Positions 15,420-22,545 of a stretch of 22,545 nucleotides of DNA are shown in pieces (the stretch's first letter is position 1; every line of letters begins with the position of its first letter). Made by a program: the position numbers and the translations under genes. The notes under the pieces were generated by a model. That model did no database searches, was not told where the DNA came from, and saw only the letters and a program-made list of their open reading frames with translations. This DNA comes from a virus. Location of the stretch: the IMG/VR virus record IMGVR_UViG_3300030389_001821, positions 1 to 22,545 of that record; one strand, given 5' to 3'.

Positions 15420-15551
15420 TTACTTCCTTTTACGTTTTTTAGCACTTGATAATGCGATTGCTTGAGCCTGCTTAAGACTCTTTCCCTCTCTCATTAGCTT
15501 ACGAATATTAGCTGAGATAATTTTTTGTGATTTACCTTTTTTTAATGGCAT
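15420..15551 (-). CDS. 43-residue Lys-rich protein, DUF6496-like
   Basis: A very short gene, ATG at 15551 to TAA at 15420-15422, 2 bases after the preceding stop. The protein begins MPLKKGKSQKIISANI, continues with LMREGKSLKQAQAIALSSA, and ends in a basic KKRKRK tail. This pattern (MPLKKG-S-x-K-x-I-S-x-N-I ... G-x-x-x-K-Q-A-x-A-I-A-L) is one I associate with small DUF6496-type proteins recurring in phages and environmental bacteria. By count, 15 of 43 residues are Lys or Arg. The function is unknown. Nucleic-acid binding is suggested by composition only. Confidence 0.75.
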   Translation of the reverse strand: MPLKKGKSQKIISANIRKLMREGKSLKQAQAIALSSAKKRKRK

Positions 15552-15553
15552 AA

Positions 15554-15745
15554 TTATCCAAAGTATTTGTTTAACAAGTCAAAGTCCTCATCTTCTAACG
15601 CTAAAACATATAAACCCTCTACTAATTGCTCAAACTCTTTTTTAGTTTGACCTGTAGAGTTTTGAATTAAATTATATATTTGTTTTGGTACTCTTCTGTT
15701 TTTTGGGAACTTGTTAATTAGTTCTGCGGCTTCAAATGGCATCAT
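15554..15745 (-). CDS. Small acidic-tailed helical protein, function unknown
   Basis: A 63-residue protein read from ATG at 15745, which overlaps the TGA of the MuF gene (ATGA) and so suggests coupled translation. An earlier in-frame ATG at 15784 would give 76 residues and overlap the MuF gene by 43 bases. Neither start has a clear Shine-Dalgarno sequence. The visible content is a helical Pro-Phe-Glu-Ala-Ala-Glu start, a basic centre (KNRRVPKQIYNLI) and an acidic C-terminus (ALEDEDFDLLNKYFG). I do not recognise a family. It is the least basic member of the small-gene run between the MuF and scaffold genes. Confidence 0.65.
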   Translation of the reverse strand: MMPFEAAELINKFPKNRRVPKQIYNLIQNSTGQTKKEFEQLVEGLYVLALEDEDFDLLNKYFG

Positions 15746-18012
15746 AAATTTTTCAGTGATTGGTCTAAAGTTGCATCTACCCATTTATACAAGCGTGGAG
15801 CCTTCTCTTGCAACCCTTCAGGATTAAAAATATATTGAGTAAAAGCTTCTGCAAATTGCTCTAAATGATTAGTTCGACTATAACCAGTTACATAAGTCAT
15901 TCCTTTGTCTTTAAAATATTGCCTACCTAAATTTAATGCACCAGATTGATAATGTACTTGGTGTCCCATTTCGTGAACTAATGTATCTAACCAATCAAAA
16001 GCAGAATCCATAGGTGTGCCATTATTCCAAACTTCACTAATTCCAGCGTCTTGACCTTGTCTCCATCGTTCATATTTATTACCTTTAAATTTAGAAAATT
16101 TGAAATTATTATCTAAAGTTTCTTTTGATATTTTTTTCATTTTTTTGGCAGTCGTAATAGTTACTTTTTTTGCACTTGTAGGTAATTGCGTATGAATCAT
16201 TCCATTACTAAAATTGGTATAACCGCTAGTGCTGCCAGTTGCAGTACCGAAATAACTATTAAAGACTTTACGCTGGAAACTACTTTGAGGTAATTGATTA
16301 TTTTTAAGTCTTTCAATACTGTCGTCTATCAAATCTTTTCTTGAATTTATTCTCCGTTGTCCATAGCCATTCCAAATTTGTTGCCAATCTTTAGTATTTT
16401 GGGGTAAATCGTTCTTATCTAATTTATTAATGTAATCAAATCGTTTAATAACAGTTTTATGTGATTCTTCAAAGGCTTTAAGATTCCTACCTGTCAAATA
16501 TCTCTTTTGTAAATCTATATATGCTTGAGTCTTTTCATTACTCATATTGTATTGATGTACAATTTTACCTTTCTTCATAAACTCTCTCATTCTCTTAACA
16601 TTTCTTTCAGTTAGACCTCCTACTTTCTCTAAACTGTCCAAACTATCCTCTGTAAACTCTTGAATATTGTTAATTTTGTTTTGTGCTAACCACTTTTCAA
16701 CACCTTCTGTTGCCATAGTAGGTGATGTCTTAATCTTTGGTGCTTTAGTAACAGGTGCGGTTACTTGTTTAACTGCACTAGGCTTGCCATATAATTTTTG
16801 AAGCTTTTCTAAAGGTACTTCAGTTCCATCATTTCTGACCATTTTTCTTATGGCAGCTTGTCCAGACCCCTCTGCTTTTGCTATTTTTTTGAATACTCTA
16901 ACTTTTTTTTCACTTCCTAAAGTTTTAATCTGTAATTTTTTGTCCTGATTTAAAAGCCAATCACCGTATTGTGTTCCTTGTGGTACTCTTCCTGTACCCT
17001 CACCAGTAGGCCTAGTTACAGCTTTATTTATTGGTGGCGGCTTTAAATCTTCAAAGCCTTTACGTTTACCTAAACCTTCATAATCTACAACAGGTACAGT
17101 AGTAGAGCGACAGTTGAAATGTTGTGGTGGCGTGGGTCCACGATTATATTTAAATTTCCGACCATCTAATCTTTTACAAATATTGCTAGTTCTGCTATCT
17201 AATGTCGCTACATATTCATATCGCGGTGCAACTTTACTATTTGCAGCATATACAGCTTGTGAAGCCTGATTCTGTACCTGATTAACAGAGGTTCTTACAA
17301 TAGTTTTGATTTGATGTGCTGCTAATTTTGTCTGCCCTGCAGCCTTTGTAGTATCTTCAAAATTTAATCTACCAGCTAATCTTTTTGCTATCTGCTTAGA
17401 TGATTCACCGCTAAAAACTCCAGCAGTAATAGTTCTTGCTAATAATGCTTGGTTTCTAGTAGCAATACCCCTAAAAGCTTTTTGTACTGTTTGTCCATTA
17501 GGAAGTGTCATCATCGCACCTTGTCTAGCGGTTAGCTCAAATTTACCTGAACCAAACTTAATAAAATCATCCTCAGTAAATTGTTTACTTGTAAAAATAT
17601 TTATTTTAGTTGGATCAGTTTTTACATAGGAGGAAGCATATCTTTGGCTTACTGCAACTGAATTTATTGGAATATCACCAGATTTAACTGCCTTCTGTAA
17701 TTCTCTTTCTATAAAGCCTGTTTGAATTTTCGCTAAACCTTCCATTTCTTTTATCATTACTTTGGTCGTTTCTTTAGACCATTTATCCATACTTGCCTTT
17801 GATTGAGCAATAATTGCTCTTAATCTTTTTTTTGTTTGTGGTGCAACGATAACATTCGCTGGTGCAGCTTGTTGCTTTATATCTAATTTTACAAGTTGTT
17901 CTGCAGCATTATAAATAACTAATACATAATTTTCTACAAACCTATTAGCTACAGCGTTACTATATCTATTTAAATCAATAGTCTCTCTAAAAAATACCTC
18001 TGGAATACTCAT
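15742..18012 (-). CDS. MuF-type minor head protein fused to a zinc metallopeptidase domain
   Basis: A 756-residue fusion. The N-terminal 310 residues form the MuF/SPP1 gp7-like head morphogenesis domain, ending in the typical Cys/His segment (DSRTSNICKRLDGRKF at 272-287, then PPQHFNCRSTTVPV at 296-309). This domain normally binds the portal on the inside of the head. After a Pro/Lys-rich linker and helical segments (about 320-580), the C-terminus has a metallopeptidase signature HEMGH (680-684), with a second motif LEQFAEAF (717-724) whose E718 is the expected third zinc ligand, as in gluzincins of the anthrax lethal factor type. MuF proteins are known to carry variable C-terminal enzymatic or toxin domains. 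No separate capsid protease is visible in this window, so the peptidase may process head proteins or be injected into the host. The stop TGA overlaps the ATG of the next gene. Confidence 0.88.
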   Translation of the reverse strand: MSIPEVFFRETIDLNRYSNAVANRFVENYVLVIYNAAEQLVKLDIKQQAAPANVIVAPQTKKRLRAIIAQSKASMDKWSKETTKVMIKEMEGLAKIQTGFIERELQKAVKSGDIPINSVAVSQRYASSYVKTDPTKINIFTSKQFTEDDFIKFGSGKFELTARQGAMMTLPNGQTVQKAFRGIATRNQALLARTITAGVFSGESSKQIAKRLAGRLNFEDTTKAAGQTKLAAHQIKTIVRTSVNQVQNQASQAVYAANSKVAPRYEYVATLDSRTSNICKRLDGRKFKYNRGPTPPQHFNCRSTTVPVVDYEGLGKRKGFEDLKPPPINKAVTRPTGEGTGRVPQGTQYGDWLLNQDKKLQIKTLGSEKKVRVFKKIAKAEGSGQAAIRKMVRNDGTEVPLEKLQKLYGKPSAVKQVTAPVTKAPKIKTSPTMATEGVEKWLAQNKINNIQEFTEDSLDSLEKVGGLTERNVKRMREFMKKGKIVHQYNMSNEKTQAYIDLQKRYLTGRNLKAFEESHKTVIKRFDYINKLDKNDLPQNTKDWQQIWNGYGQRRINSRKDLIDDSIERLKNNQLPQSSFQRKVFNSYFGTATGSTSGYTNFSNGMIHTQLPTSAKKVTITTAKKMKKISKETLDNNFKFSKFKGNKYERWRQGQDAGISEVWNNGTPMDSAFDWLDTLVHEMGHQVHYQSGALNLGRQYFKDKGMTYVTGYSRTNHLEQFAEAFTQYIFNPEGLQEKAPRLYKWVDATLDQSLKNL

Positions 18013-18015
18013 TTA

Positions 18016-19437
18016 TCATTCTTCATCTGGCTCCTCTTCTTCAATATCTTCAGGCTCTTCAGGAGGTTCAGATTCTGTAAGCCCACCATTTTGTGTGGTT
18101 TCTATTTCTTCTTCAACGTCAAAATCATCTCCTAATATTTCACCAGCAGTTAATTGGTTTAATAATGTTTCTTGACTAATCGTACCAGCAGTAAATAATT
18201 GTAAGTAAGCTTGTATCTCTTGTGGTTCTAATCTTGCTGTTACAAAATCTCTATTAACAAAACTACTACCAGCATTTGAATCATTTAAATATTCACTGTG
18301 AAATTTAAGACAATTATCAACTAAGTCTTGCATCTGCTGGGCTACGACCATCATAGTGCTGTCATTCTGTGATCTATCTATTCTCTTAGCCTCTGCTGTT
18401 TCTCCAACTAATTTTTGTCCAAGTACAGCAGCCAAAGATAAAGTGTTTATTTGTTTTTCAATGTCTTCTAATCTTTTAAATTGTGCATTATAACTATCTG
18501 CTGCGGGTGAAACATACTCCATTCTCGAATCTGGTGGTAAAGATAATGCCTCATTGGGTCCAGTAGTTATTTCATCACTATTAGGAAAACCATATACAAC
18601 TAAGTTGGGTACAGCACTAATATGCAAAATATTATCTAAATCTGATTGTATTTGATAATGCTTAAGATTTAACTCTGCAATATCATATAAGGGGCTTCGG
18701 CTTTCAAAATATCCAACCCTATTAGAATAAGCAACAGCAAAGGGTATCTTGTCTTTAAGACTCATTTCACCTTCATCAAATATTTCAAATTTACCTTTCT
18801 TATCATTTTTTCTATGTATTTCAAAACGACCACGTTCTAACACTCTAATCTGAGTAATATTTTTTTCACCGTATAAACCATCAGGCTCAATAACATTTTC
18901 TAATAATCTTACTTGTGTTAACTCCCTAGTTCCATCTACTATCTCAGTCCTCCAACCTAATATATCGCTAGGTTTATAAGTCACCCAATATGGTCTAGCT
19001 TTACTTCCTGCTTTAGGAGCATCTACTAAAACACCTACATGACCAAATGAGATTACAGTTCTAGCAGTCTGGTATAGCCAAATATTTAAATCATTACCCT
19101 CTAAGTCTACATCGAATAATTGCTCTCTCACTAAATCTGATGTGTCATCTAATCGAATTGGCTTTCTTACAAGCATACCAGCCAGCATTTTTTCTATTCT
19201 TTGCATAAAAGGTACAACAGTACTTCTATTCAGTCTCGCGTCATAACTTTCTGTACTTTCTCTAGGCTCAGGAAACAAATATTTACGATGTTTACTTTTT
19301 ATTTTGTATGAACCTTCCTTTAAATCTTCTATTAAAGGCCAAAAAACAGCCATACGTTGAAATGCCGCATTTGGAGAAGCTACTGTATTTGGTTTTATAG
19401 CTAATTGTTGATCGTAAATATTTAGTGAGCTATACAC
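18016..19437 (-). CDS. Portal protein (DUF4055-type)
   Basis: A 473-residue protein placed between the large terminase and the MuF protein, where the portal belongs. The N-terminal region has the phrase pattern of the DUF4055 portal family, with W-P-L-I-x-D near residue 32 and F-L/M-x-R-I-E-K-M-L-A-G-M around 76-90. The portal forms the dodecameric ring at one capsid vertex through which DNA enters and leaves. The last 30 or so residues are extremely acidic (long runs of E, D and P), an unusual tail that may contact the basic proteins encoded downstream or the packaged DNA. The start is GTG at 19437 with GAGG about 7-8 bases upstream. The gap to the next gene is 3 bases. Confidence 0.88.
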   Translation of the reverse strand: MYSSLNIYDQQLAIKPNTVASPNAAFQRMAVFWPLIEDLKEGSYKIKSKHRKYLFPEPRESTESYDARLNRSTVVPFMQRIEKMLAGMLVRKPIRLDDTSDLVREQLFDVDLEGNDLNIWLYQTARTVISFGHVGVLVDAPKAGSKARPYWVTYKPSDILGWRTEIVDGTRELTQVRLLENVIEPDGLYGEKNITQIRVLERGRFEIHRKNDKKGKFEIFDEGEMSLKDKIPFAVAYSNRVGYFESRSPLYDIAELNLKHYQIQSDLDNILHISAVPNLVVYGFPNSDEITTGPNEALSLPPDSRMEYVSPAADSYNAQFKRLEDIEKQINTLSLAAVLGQKLVGETAEAKRIDRSQNDSTMMVVAQQMQDLVDNCLKFHSEYLNDSNAGSSFVNRDFVTARLEPQEIQAYLQLFTAGTISQETLLNQLTAGEILGDDFDVEEEIETTQNGGLTESEPPEEPEDIEEEEPDEE

Positions 19438-19463
19438 AGTTTTGCCTCAATAATACCATGTTC

Positions 19464-20807
19464 TTAATATATTCTAATTCCTGTAGGTCTGCCCGCCCGC
19501 GCAAACAAAGGATTAAACTCTCGCCAAATAATATAGCCTAGTGCGTCTGCCATGTGGTCATATCCTGAGTCTTTATCTGGTTCACCTTTTTCATTGTAAC
19601 TTTGTAGTTCCATAGATTCAATTAACTTTCTGCAACTGGCATGGATAAGTAGACGTACTTGCCCTTTTCCGTTACATAAAAGAGCCTGTACGGAAGAAAC
19701 CCTGTCTCTGATTGGCGGGTTACTGCGTGGCGACTGATTGCTGAACCCATACGTTTCCAAAATGGCAATATCAGTTTGGCTGCTGTTTGTGCTTCTATTC
19801 CCACCGCTGGCATCTGGATAAACATATATTTTATTGTAAGGATATCTGGCCTTAATTTCTTTCGCAAGAGCGTCTGTATCATGTGCTGACACAATCTCAT
19901 CAATAATAACCAATTTTTCTTCTAATTTGACTCCTACTACTGCGCTCATATTTCCAATATTGAAATCAACACCAATTCTTAAAGGCTCCATTTTATAATC
20001 TGGCAACTCACTTATCACATTATCTTTTCTTATAAATCTGTCATATACTTGCCCAGTTGTGAGGTTGGTAAACTCACCGTTAAGGTAAGCCTGCAACATA
20101 CTGGAATCGTAGTTTGCTTGCATTCTTTCAATAAAATCTTCTGGCAAATGTGGGTTGTCTTGCGTTCTCATTCTTATTAGTTTGCGGTCAGTTCTTTCTT
20201 GCGCTGCTTCAGACCCAAATGTATTCCACATCCATCTAAAGCCCTCTGGAGTGCTTGCTGCGCAGAACTGCCTGACATTACCAGCCCTTAACCTTCCTAA
20301 AATCTTCGGAAATGCTCTATCGCACACAGATGGTGAAACTGTGTCTATTTCATCTGCTAATACAAAAGCTAGATTTAAACCAATTATGCGTGACCAGTTC
20401 TCAAAACTTCTGCATAATATTTTTGTATCCCCATCTGGTAAATGTAAAATGTATTCAGGTAATGGACTAGCTCTGTATGAATAAGGTATTTCATAATGTT
20501 CTAAAAATTGCTCAAAGTCATTTTGCCAGATGTCACGAATCAATGAACCTGTCGGCTCCATTACAGCACCAGTAAATCCAACATTAAGAGCAGCTAATTT
20601 AACACAGACTGCACATAATGCTCTAGTCTTGCCTGCACCATAACCAGCAGATAAACCTAATATTTCAGTATTACTGTTATCAAAAAACTCTCTTTGTGGC
20701 TTGTGAAGATCATTTCTAATATTTGCTAATAACTGTTTTATATTTAGTGAAACTCCACTGCTGCCTGCAATATCTAGGACTGAACCTTCTCTAGTTAATA
20801 TGCTCAT
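19464..20807 (-). CDS. terL: Terminase large subunit
   Basis: The 447-residue ATP-driven packaging motor and headful or site nuclease. The N-terminal ATPase has Walker A GYGAGKT (55-61), Walker B FVLADEID (148-155, with D152/E153) and a coupling-motif-like AASTPEG (183-189). The C-terminal RNase H-like nuclease has candidate metal-binding acids at D281 (IGVDFNIG), D332 (YPDASG) and D417/D421 (GYDHMADALGYIIW). Length and domain order are normal for the family. It starts within the stop of the small subunit and ends 26 bases before the portal. A 93-residue same-strand frame inside it (19622-19903) is a shadow. Confidence 0.96.
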   Translation of the reverse strand: MSILTREGSVLDIAGSSGVSLNIKQLLANIRNDLHKPQREFFDNSNTEILGLSAGYGAGKTRALCAVCVKLAALNVGFTGAVMEPTGSLIRDIWQNDFEQFLEHYEIPYSYRASPLPEYILHLPDGDTKILCRSFENWSRIIGLNLAFVLADEIDTVSPSVCDRAFPKILGRLRAGNVRQFCAASTPEGFRWMWNTFGSEAAQERTDRKLIRMRTQDNPHLPEDFIERMQANYDSSMLQAYLNGEFTNLTTGQVYDRFIRKDNVISELPDYKMEPLRIGVDFNIGNMSAVVGVKLEEKLVIIDEIVSAHDTDALAKEIKARYPYNKIYVYPDASGGNRSTNSSQTDIAILETYGFSNQSPRSNPPIRDRVSSVQALLCNGKGQVRLLIHASCRKLIESMELQSYNEKGEPDKDSGYDHMADALGYIIWREFNPLFARAGRPTGIRIY

Positions 20808-21127
20808 GTTGTTATTTGTGCAATTTTTGCCATAGAGTTAATACAGCCAAGGGCTACGCTTAATTGATTACTGTTTCTTGCTTCTTTTTGTAAGGTAGAA
20901 AGCTGGCTCAAAATGTCCGCGGTAAACTGTCTTCTATCAATATCAAAATCTTTCTTTAGAACGATACGAGCGTCTTGTATATATTGTTCTGTTTGTCTAA
21001 GTTTGAGACCCCACTCAGCCGCGGTATATTTTATTATTTCTGATCTTGTTACTCCGCGTGAAAGTAAAGCAGCTATCCTGTAAGTTCTGTATTCTTTTTC
21101 TGATTGAGTAGCTTTTTTTCTGGTCAC
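20804..21127 (-). CDS. terS: Terminase small subunit-like HTH protein
   Basis: A 107-residue, charged, helical protein directly upstream of the large terminase, with which it shares an ATGA overlap. Residues about 28-62 (ending RQTEQYIQDARIVL) read as a helix-turn-helix in which the second helix recognises DNA. The remainder is predicted helical and may form the oligomerisation region. Small terminases bind the packaging site on concatemeric DNA and regulate the large subunit. The start is GTG at 21127, sharing one base with the preceding TAG. The assignment rests on the HTH, the size and the position, since small terminases are poorly conserved. A plain HTH regulator is the alternative. Confidence 0.75.
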   Translation of the reverse strand: MTRKKATQSEKEYRTYRIAALLSRGVTRSEIIKYTAAEWGLKLRQTEQYIQDARIVLKKDFDIDRRQFTADILSQLSTLQKEARNSNQLSVALGCINSMAKIAQITT

Positions 21128-21912
21128 TATTTTTGTAGTTTATGGAATGAATCTAGCGCATACCAAACGTGAGAGTTTCTATAACCTCCTTGATATGTAG
21201 GAATAATAGGTGTAACTCCATGTCTATTTCTCCAAGCTGGATATACCAATAAAGAGTTATCAGTTTGGTCGAATGTGGCATTATAGTCTGGAACATGCAA
21301 GTTACCGCCCTTACTGTTCCTCCTTTTGGTAATTATCATATTTATAGCACCTTTTACATTAGCGTGGTCTTGATGAACTGGTGCAGATATATTGCAATTC
21401 GAGATCGTAGAACTAAAATTTTTAGCGAAACGCCAGTTATCAGGTATTCTTTGTTCAACTTTCATAGTGTGAGAATCAGCAACGGTAGGAATATATTTTT
21501 TTACTAATTCAAAAGATTTTATACCAGCTGCAAACATAGCTTTAACAAAAGTATTAGCACTTTTTACAGAATGAACTGATGATCTACTAGCATATGGCCT
21601 TCTCATATGTGGTTTAGGTGGGCAAGAACCGCAAATAGTTGAATATTGCAATACTTCAGCTTTTTTATTATGTAGGCCGCTTGATCTTTTCATTTCAGAC
21701 TTAGGTACACGTTTAGTTTGTATTTCTTTGTCAGCTATATTCACAAGGTTCTGTAAGTCATCTGGCAAAGTTTTTATAAACAAACCCACAGGAGTACCAT
21801 CTGGGTCTATTAAAATGCAATCGTCAAAAATATTAGGCTCAAAACCGCCTACACTATCACCGATTTTTAAAGATGACGTAGCTGGCTTCAGAATTAGTTC
21901 AGGTAAATTCAT
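21127..21912 (-). CDS. Putative Fe(II)/2-oxoglutarate dioxygenase, TET/JBP-like
   Basis: A 261-residue protein, probably an Fe(II)/2OG-dependent hydroxylase. The C-terminal half carries an H-x-D pair (H180, D182), then a GG turn and strand (GGNLHVPDYN, 202-211), the distal H231 in RHGVTPI, and R245 in a R-x-S-x-V-x-Y strand. This is the usual arrangement of two His and one Asp for iron plus an Arg for the 2OG carboxylate. The GG-x-L-x-(V/L)-P-(E/D)-Y strand and the HG-x-TPI motif are what I associate with the TET/JBP nucleobase oxygenases, some of which are phage-encoded. An N-terminal segment (about 30-50, DPDGTPVGLFIK) and a basic segment around 99-110 (PPKPHMRRPYASR) also recall JBP-type proteins. 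The start abuts the methyltransferase stop, and its TAG overlaps the terminase GTG by one base. The oxygenase fold is inferred from motif spacing; action on DNA bases is a hypothesis. Confidence 0.65.
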   Translation of the reverse strand: MNLPELILKPATSSLKIGDSVGGFEPNIFDDCILIDPDGTPVGLFIKTLPDDLQNLVNIADKEIQTKRVPKSEMKRSSGLHNKKAEVLQYSTICGSCPPKPHMRRPYASRSSVHSVKSANTFVKAMFAAGIKSFELVKKYIPTVADSHTMKVEQRIPDNWRFAKNFSSTISNCNISAPVHQDHANVKGAINMIITKRRNSKGGNLHVPDYNATFDQTDNSLLVYPAWRNRHGVTPIIPTYQGGYRNSHVWYALDSFHKLQK

Positions 21913-22545
21913 TTATGTTCTATCCCTTTTGAAACAAAAAACCATAGTATTAGGTGGAAACCAGTTTTTGCCCCACATAAATTGATCTTTCTCTTCGTAA
22001 CGTATCGCAAGATAGTCTGCCGAAACTCTATATTTTAATTTTTGTTTATCAATAACTTTCCAAATTTTTGGCAAACTTGGGTCTATATCAAAACTCCACT
22101 CATATACAAGTTTGTTAAAGTCACTTTTTGTATTTGTAAGTATTGGAATCTCTGCACCCTCTATATCCATTTTGCAATTATCAGCTAATACAGCTTGTTC
22201 ATCGAAATTTAGACAAGATACTTTGATTGCTTTATTACTTTTCTTTTTCATTATTGTATTTCTCCAAACATTACCATCTTTTGCTATCGACAATATTGTT
22301 GTTTTTCTATCATCATGTACTAATGCAGCTTGTTTAATCTTGATAGCATTTTGAAACCCATTTAATTTAGCGTTTTTTTCAATTAGCTCACAGTTGAAAG
22401 GGTCAGGCTCATAAGTTATCACAGATGCACCTTTAGATGCAGCTAATAAAGAAAAAGCACCAACATTACCACCACAATCAAGCCAAGTTTCATTATTTAG
22501 AACCTCCATACCTTTTTTTAGGTACGACTGATTCGATAAGACCTC
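21913..22545 (-). CDS. FkbM-family SAM-dependent methyltransferase, N-terminus outside the window
   Basis: Class I SAM-dependent methyltransferase of the FkbM family, which typically O-methylates hydroxyl groups on small molecules or glycans. The reading frame is open to the window edge, so the N-terminus is missing. The Met at 22509 is probably internal, because the upstream codons continue in frame (..SYLKKG-MEVL), matching the usual approach to motif I. Numbering from that Met, the SAM-binding glycine loop DCGGNVGAF is at 11-19, the acidic end of strand 2 (YEPD) at 33-36, and the family signature KMDIEGAE at 113-120. The C-terminus (WFPPNTMVFCFKR) looks complete. Its TAA stop directly abuts the ATG of the dioxygenase-like gene, so the two are probably co-translated. 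The substrate is unknown: sugar, peptide or a hydroxylated base are all possible. The family call is firm and the substrate is not. Confidence 0.85.
   Translation of the reverse strand, partial: EVLSNQSYLKKGMEVLNNETWLDCGGNVGAFSLLAASKGASVITYEPDPFNCELIEKNAKLNGFQNAIKIKQAALVHDDRKTTILSIAKDGNVWRNTIMKKKSNKAIKVSCLNFDEQAVLADNCKMDIEGAEIPILTNTKSDFNKLVYEWSFDIDPSLPKIWKVIDKQKLKYRVSADYLAIRYEEKDQFMWGKNWFPPNTMVFCFKRDRT

Noticed and set aside
19622-19903. A 93-codon minus-strand frame inside the large terminase gene
   Set aside because: The region encodes the well-supported terminase nuclease domain in another frame; the alternative product shows no motif.
1-22545. CRISPR array, tRNA genes, insertion sequences or attachment sites
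   Set aside because: No evenly spaced direct repeats, cloverleaf-like sequence, transposase or integrase gene could be recognised on either strand by reading.

Overview
The window is the head-and-tail (virion morphogenesis) half of a tailed dsDNA phage genome with long-tailed, siphovirus-type architecture. Every gene I can support lies on the minus strand, so it reads from about 22545 down to 1 as one tightly packed transcriptional block. DNA is AT-rich. Most junctions are ATGA, GTGA or TAATG overlaps or gaps of a few bases, and only a few starts have an obvious Shine-Dalgarno sequence. The lambda-type tail-tip cassette (M-L-K-I-J order) points to a Gram-negative host. The set of small basic proteins, the Gp13-like capsid protein and the fibre style resemble phages known mostly from marine metagenomes; the host itself cannot be read from the window. 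No integrase, repressor, replication, lysis, tRNA or CRISPR sequence is present.

Layout in transcription order. (1) 22545-21127: a partial FkbM-type SAM methyltransferase abuts a protein with the H-x-D...H...R pattern of Fe(II)/2-oxoglutarate dioxygenases, most like the TET/JBP group. (2) 21127-15742: small and large terminase, a DUF4055-type portal, and a 756-residue MuF (SPP1 gp7-like) protein with a C-terminal HEMGH zinc-metallopeptidase domain. (3) 15784-14455: seven very small, mostly Lys/Arg-rich genes chained by overlaps, several too short for routine gene calling. (4) 14425-12254: coiled-coil scaffold, a 66-base leader able to form secondary structure, major capsid protein, and a decoration-like protein. 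(5) 12253-10211: head-tail connector, head-closure, tail-completion and tail-terminator proteins, with two small unknown genes. (6) 10208-6744: a 47-residue gene, tail tube, the tail assembly chaperone pair (G-like plus a T-like ORF in the -1 frame) and a 771-residue tape measure. (7) 6744-1477: tail tip M, L, K (JAB domain only), I (ubiquitin-like) and J. (8) 1473-1: two fibre-like proteins and the beginning of an XkdW-like gene.

Together the genes would package DNA, build and mature the head, join head to tail, and form the tail tip and receptor-binding apparatus. The points most worth following up are the methyltransferase/dioxygenase pair beside the terminase, the MuF-metallopeptidase fusion in a module with no other visible head protease, the basic microprotein cassette, a G/T chaperone junction without a classical slippery heptamer, and an L homologue lacking all cysteines.
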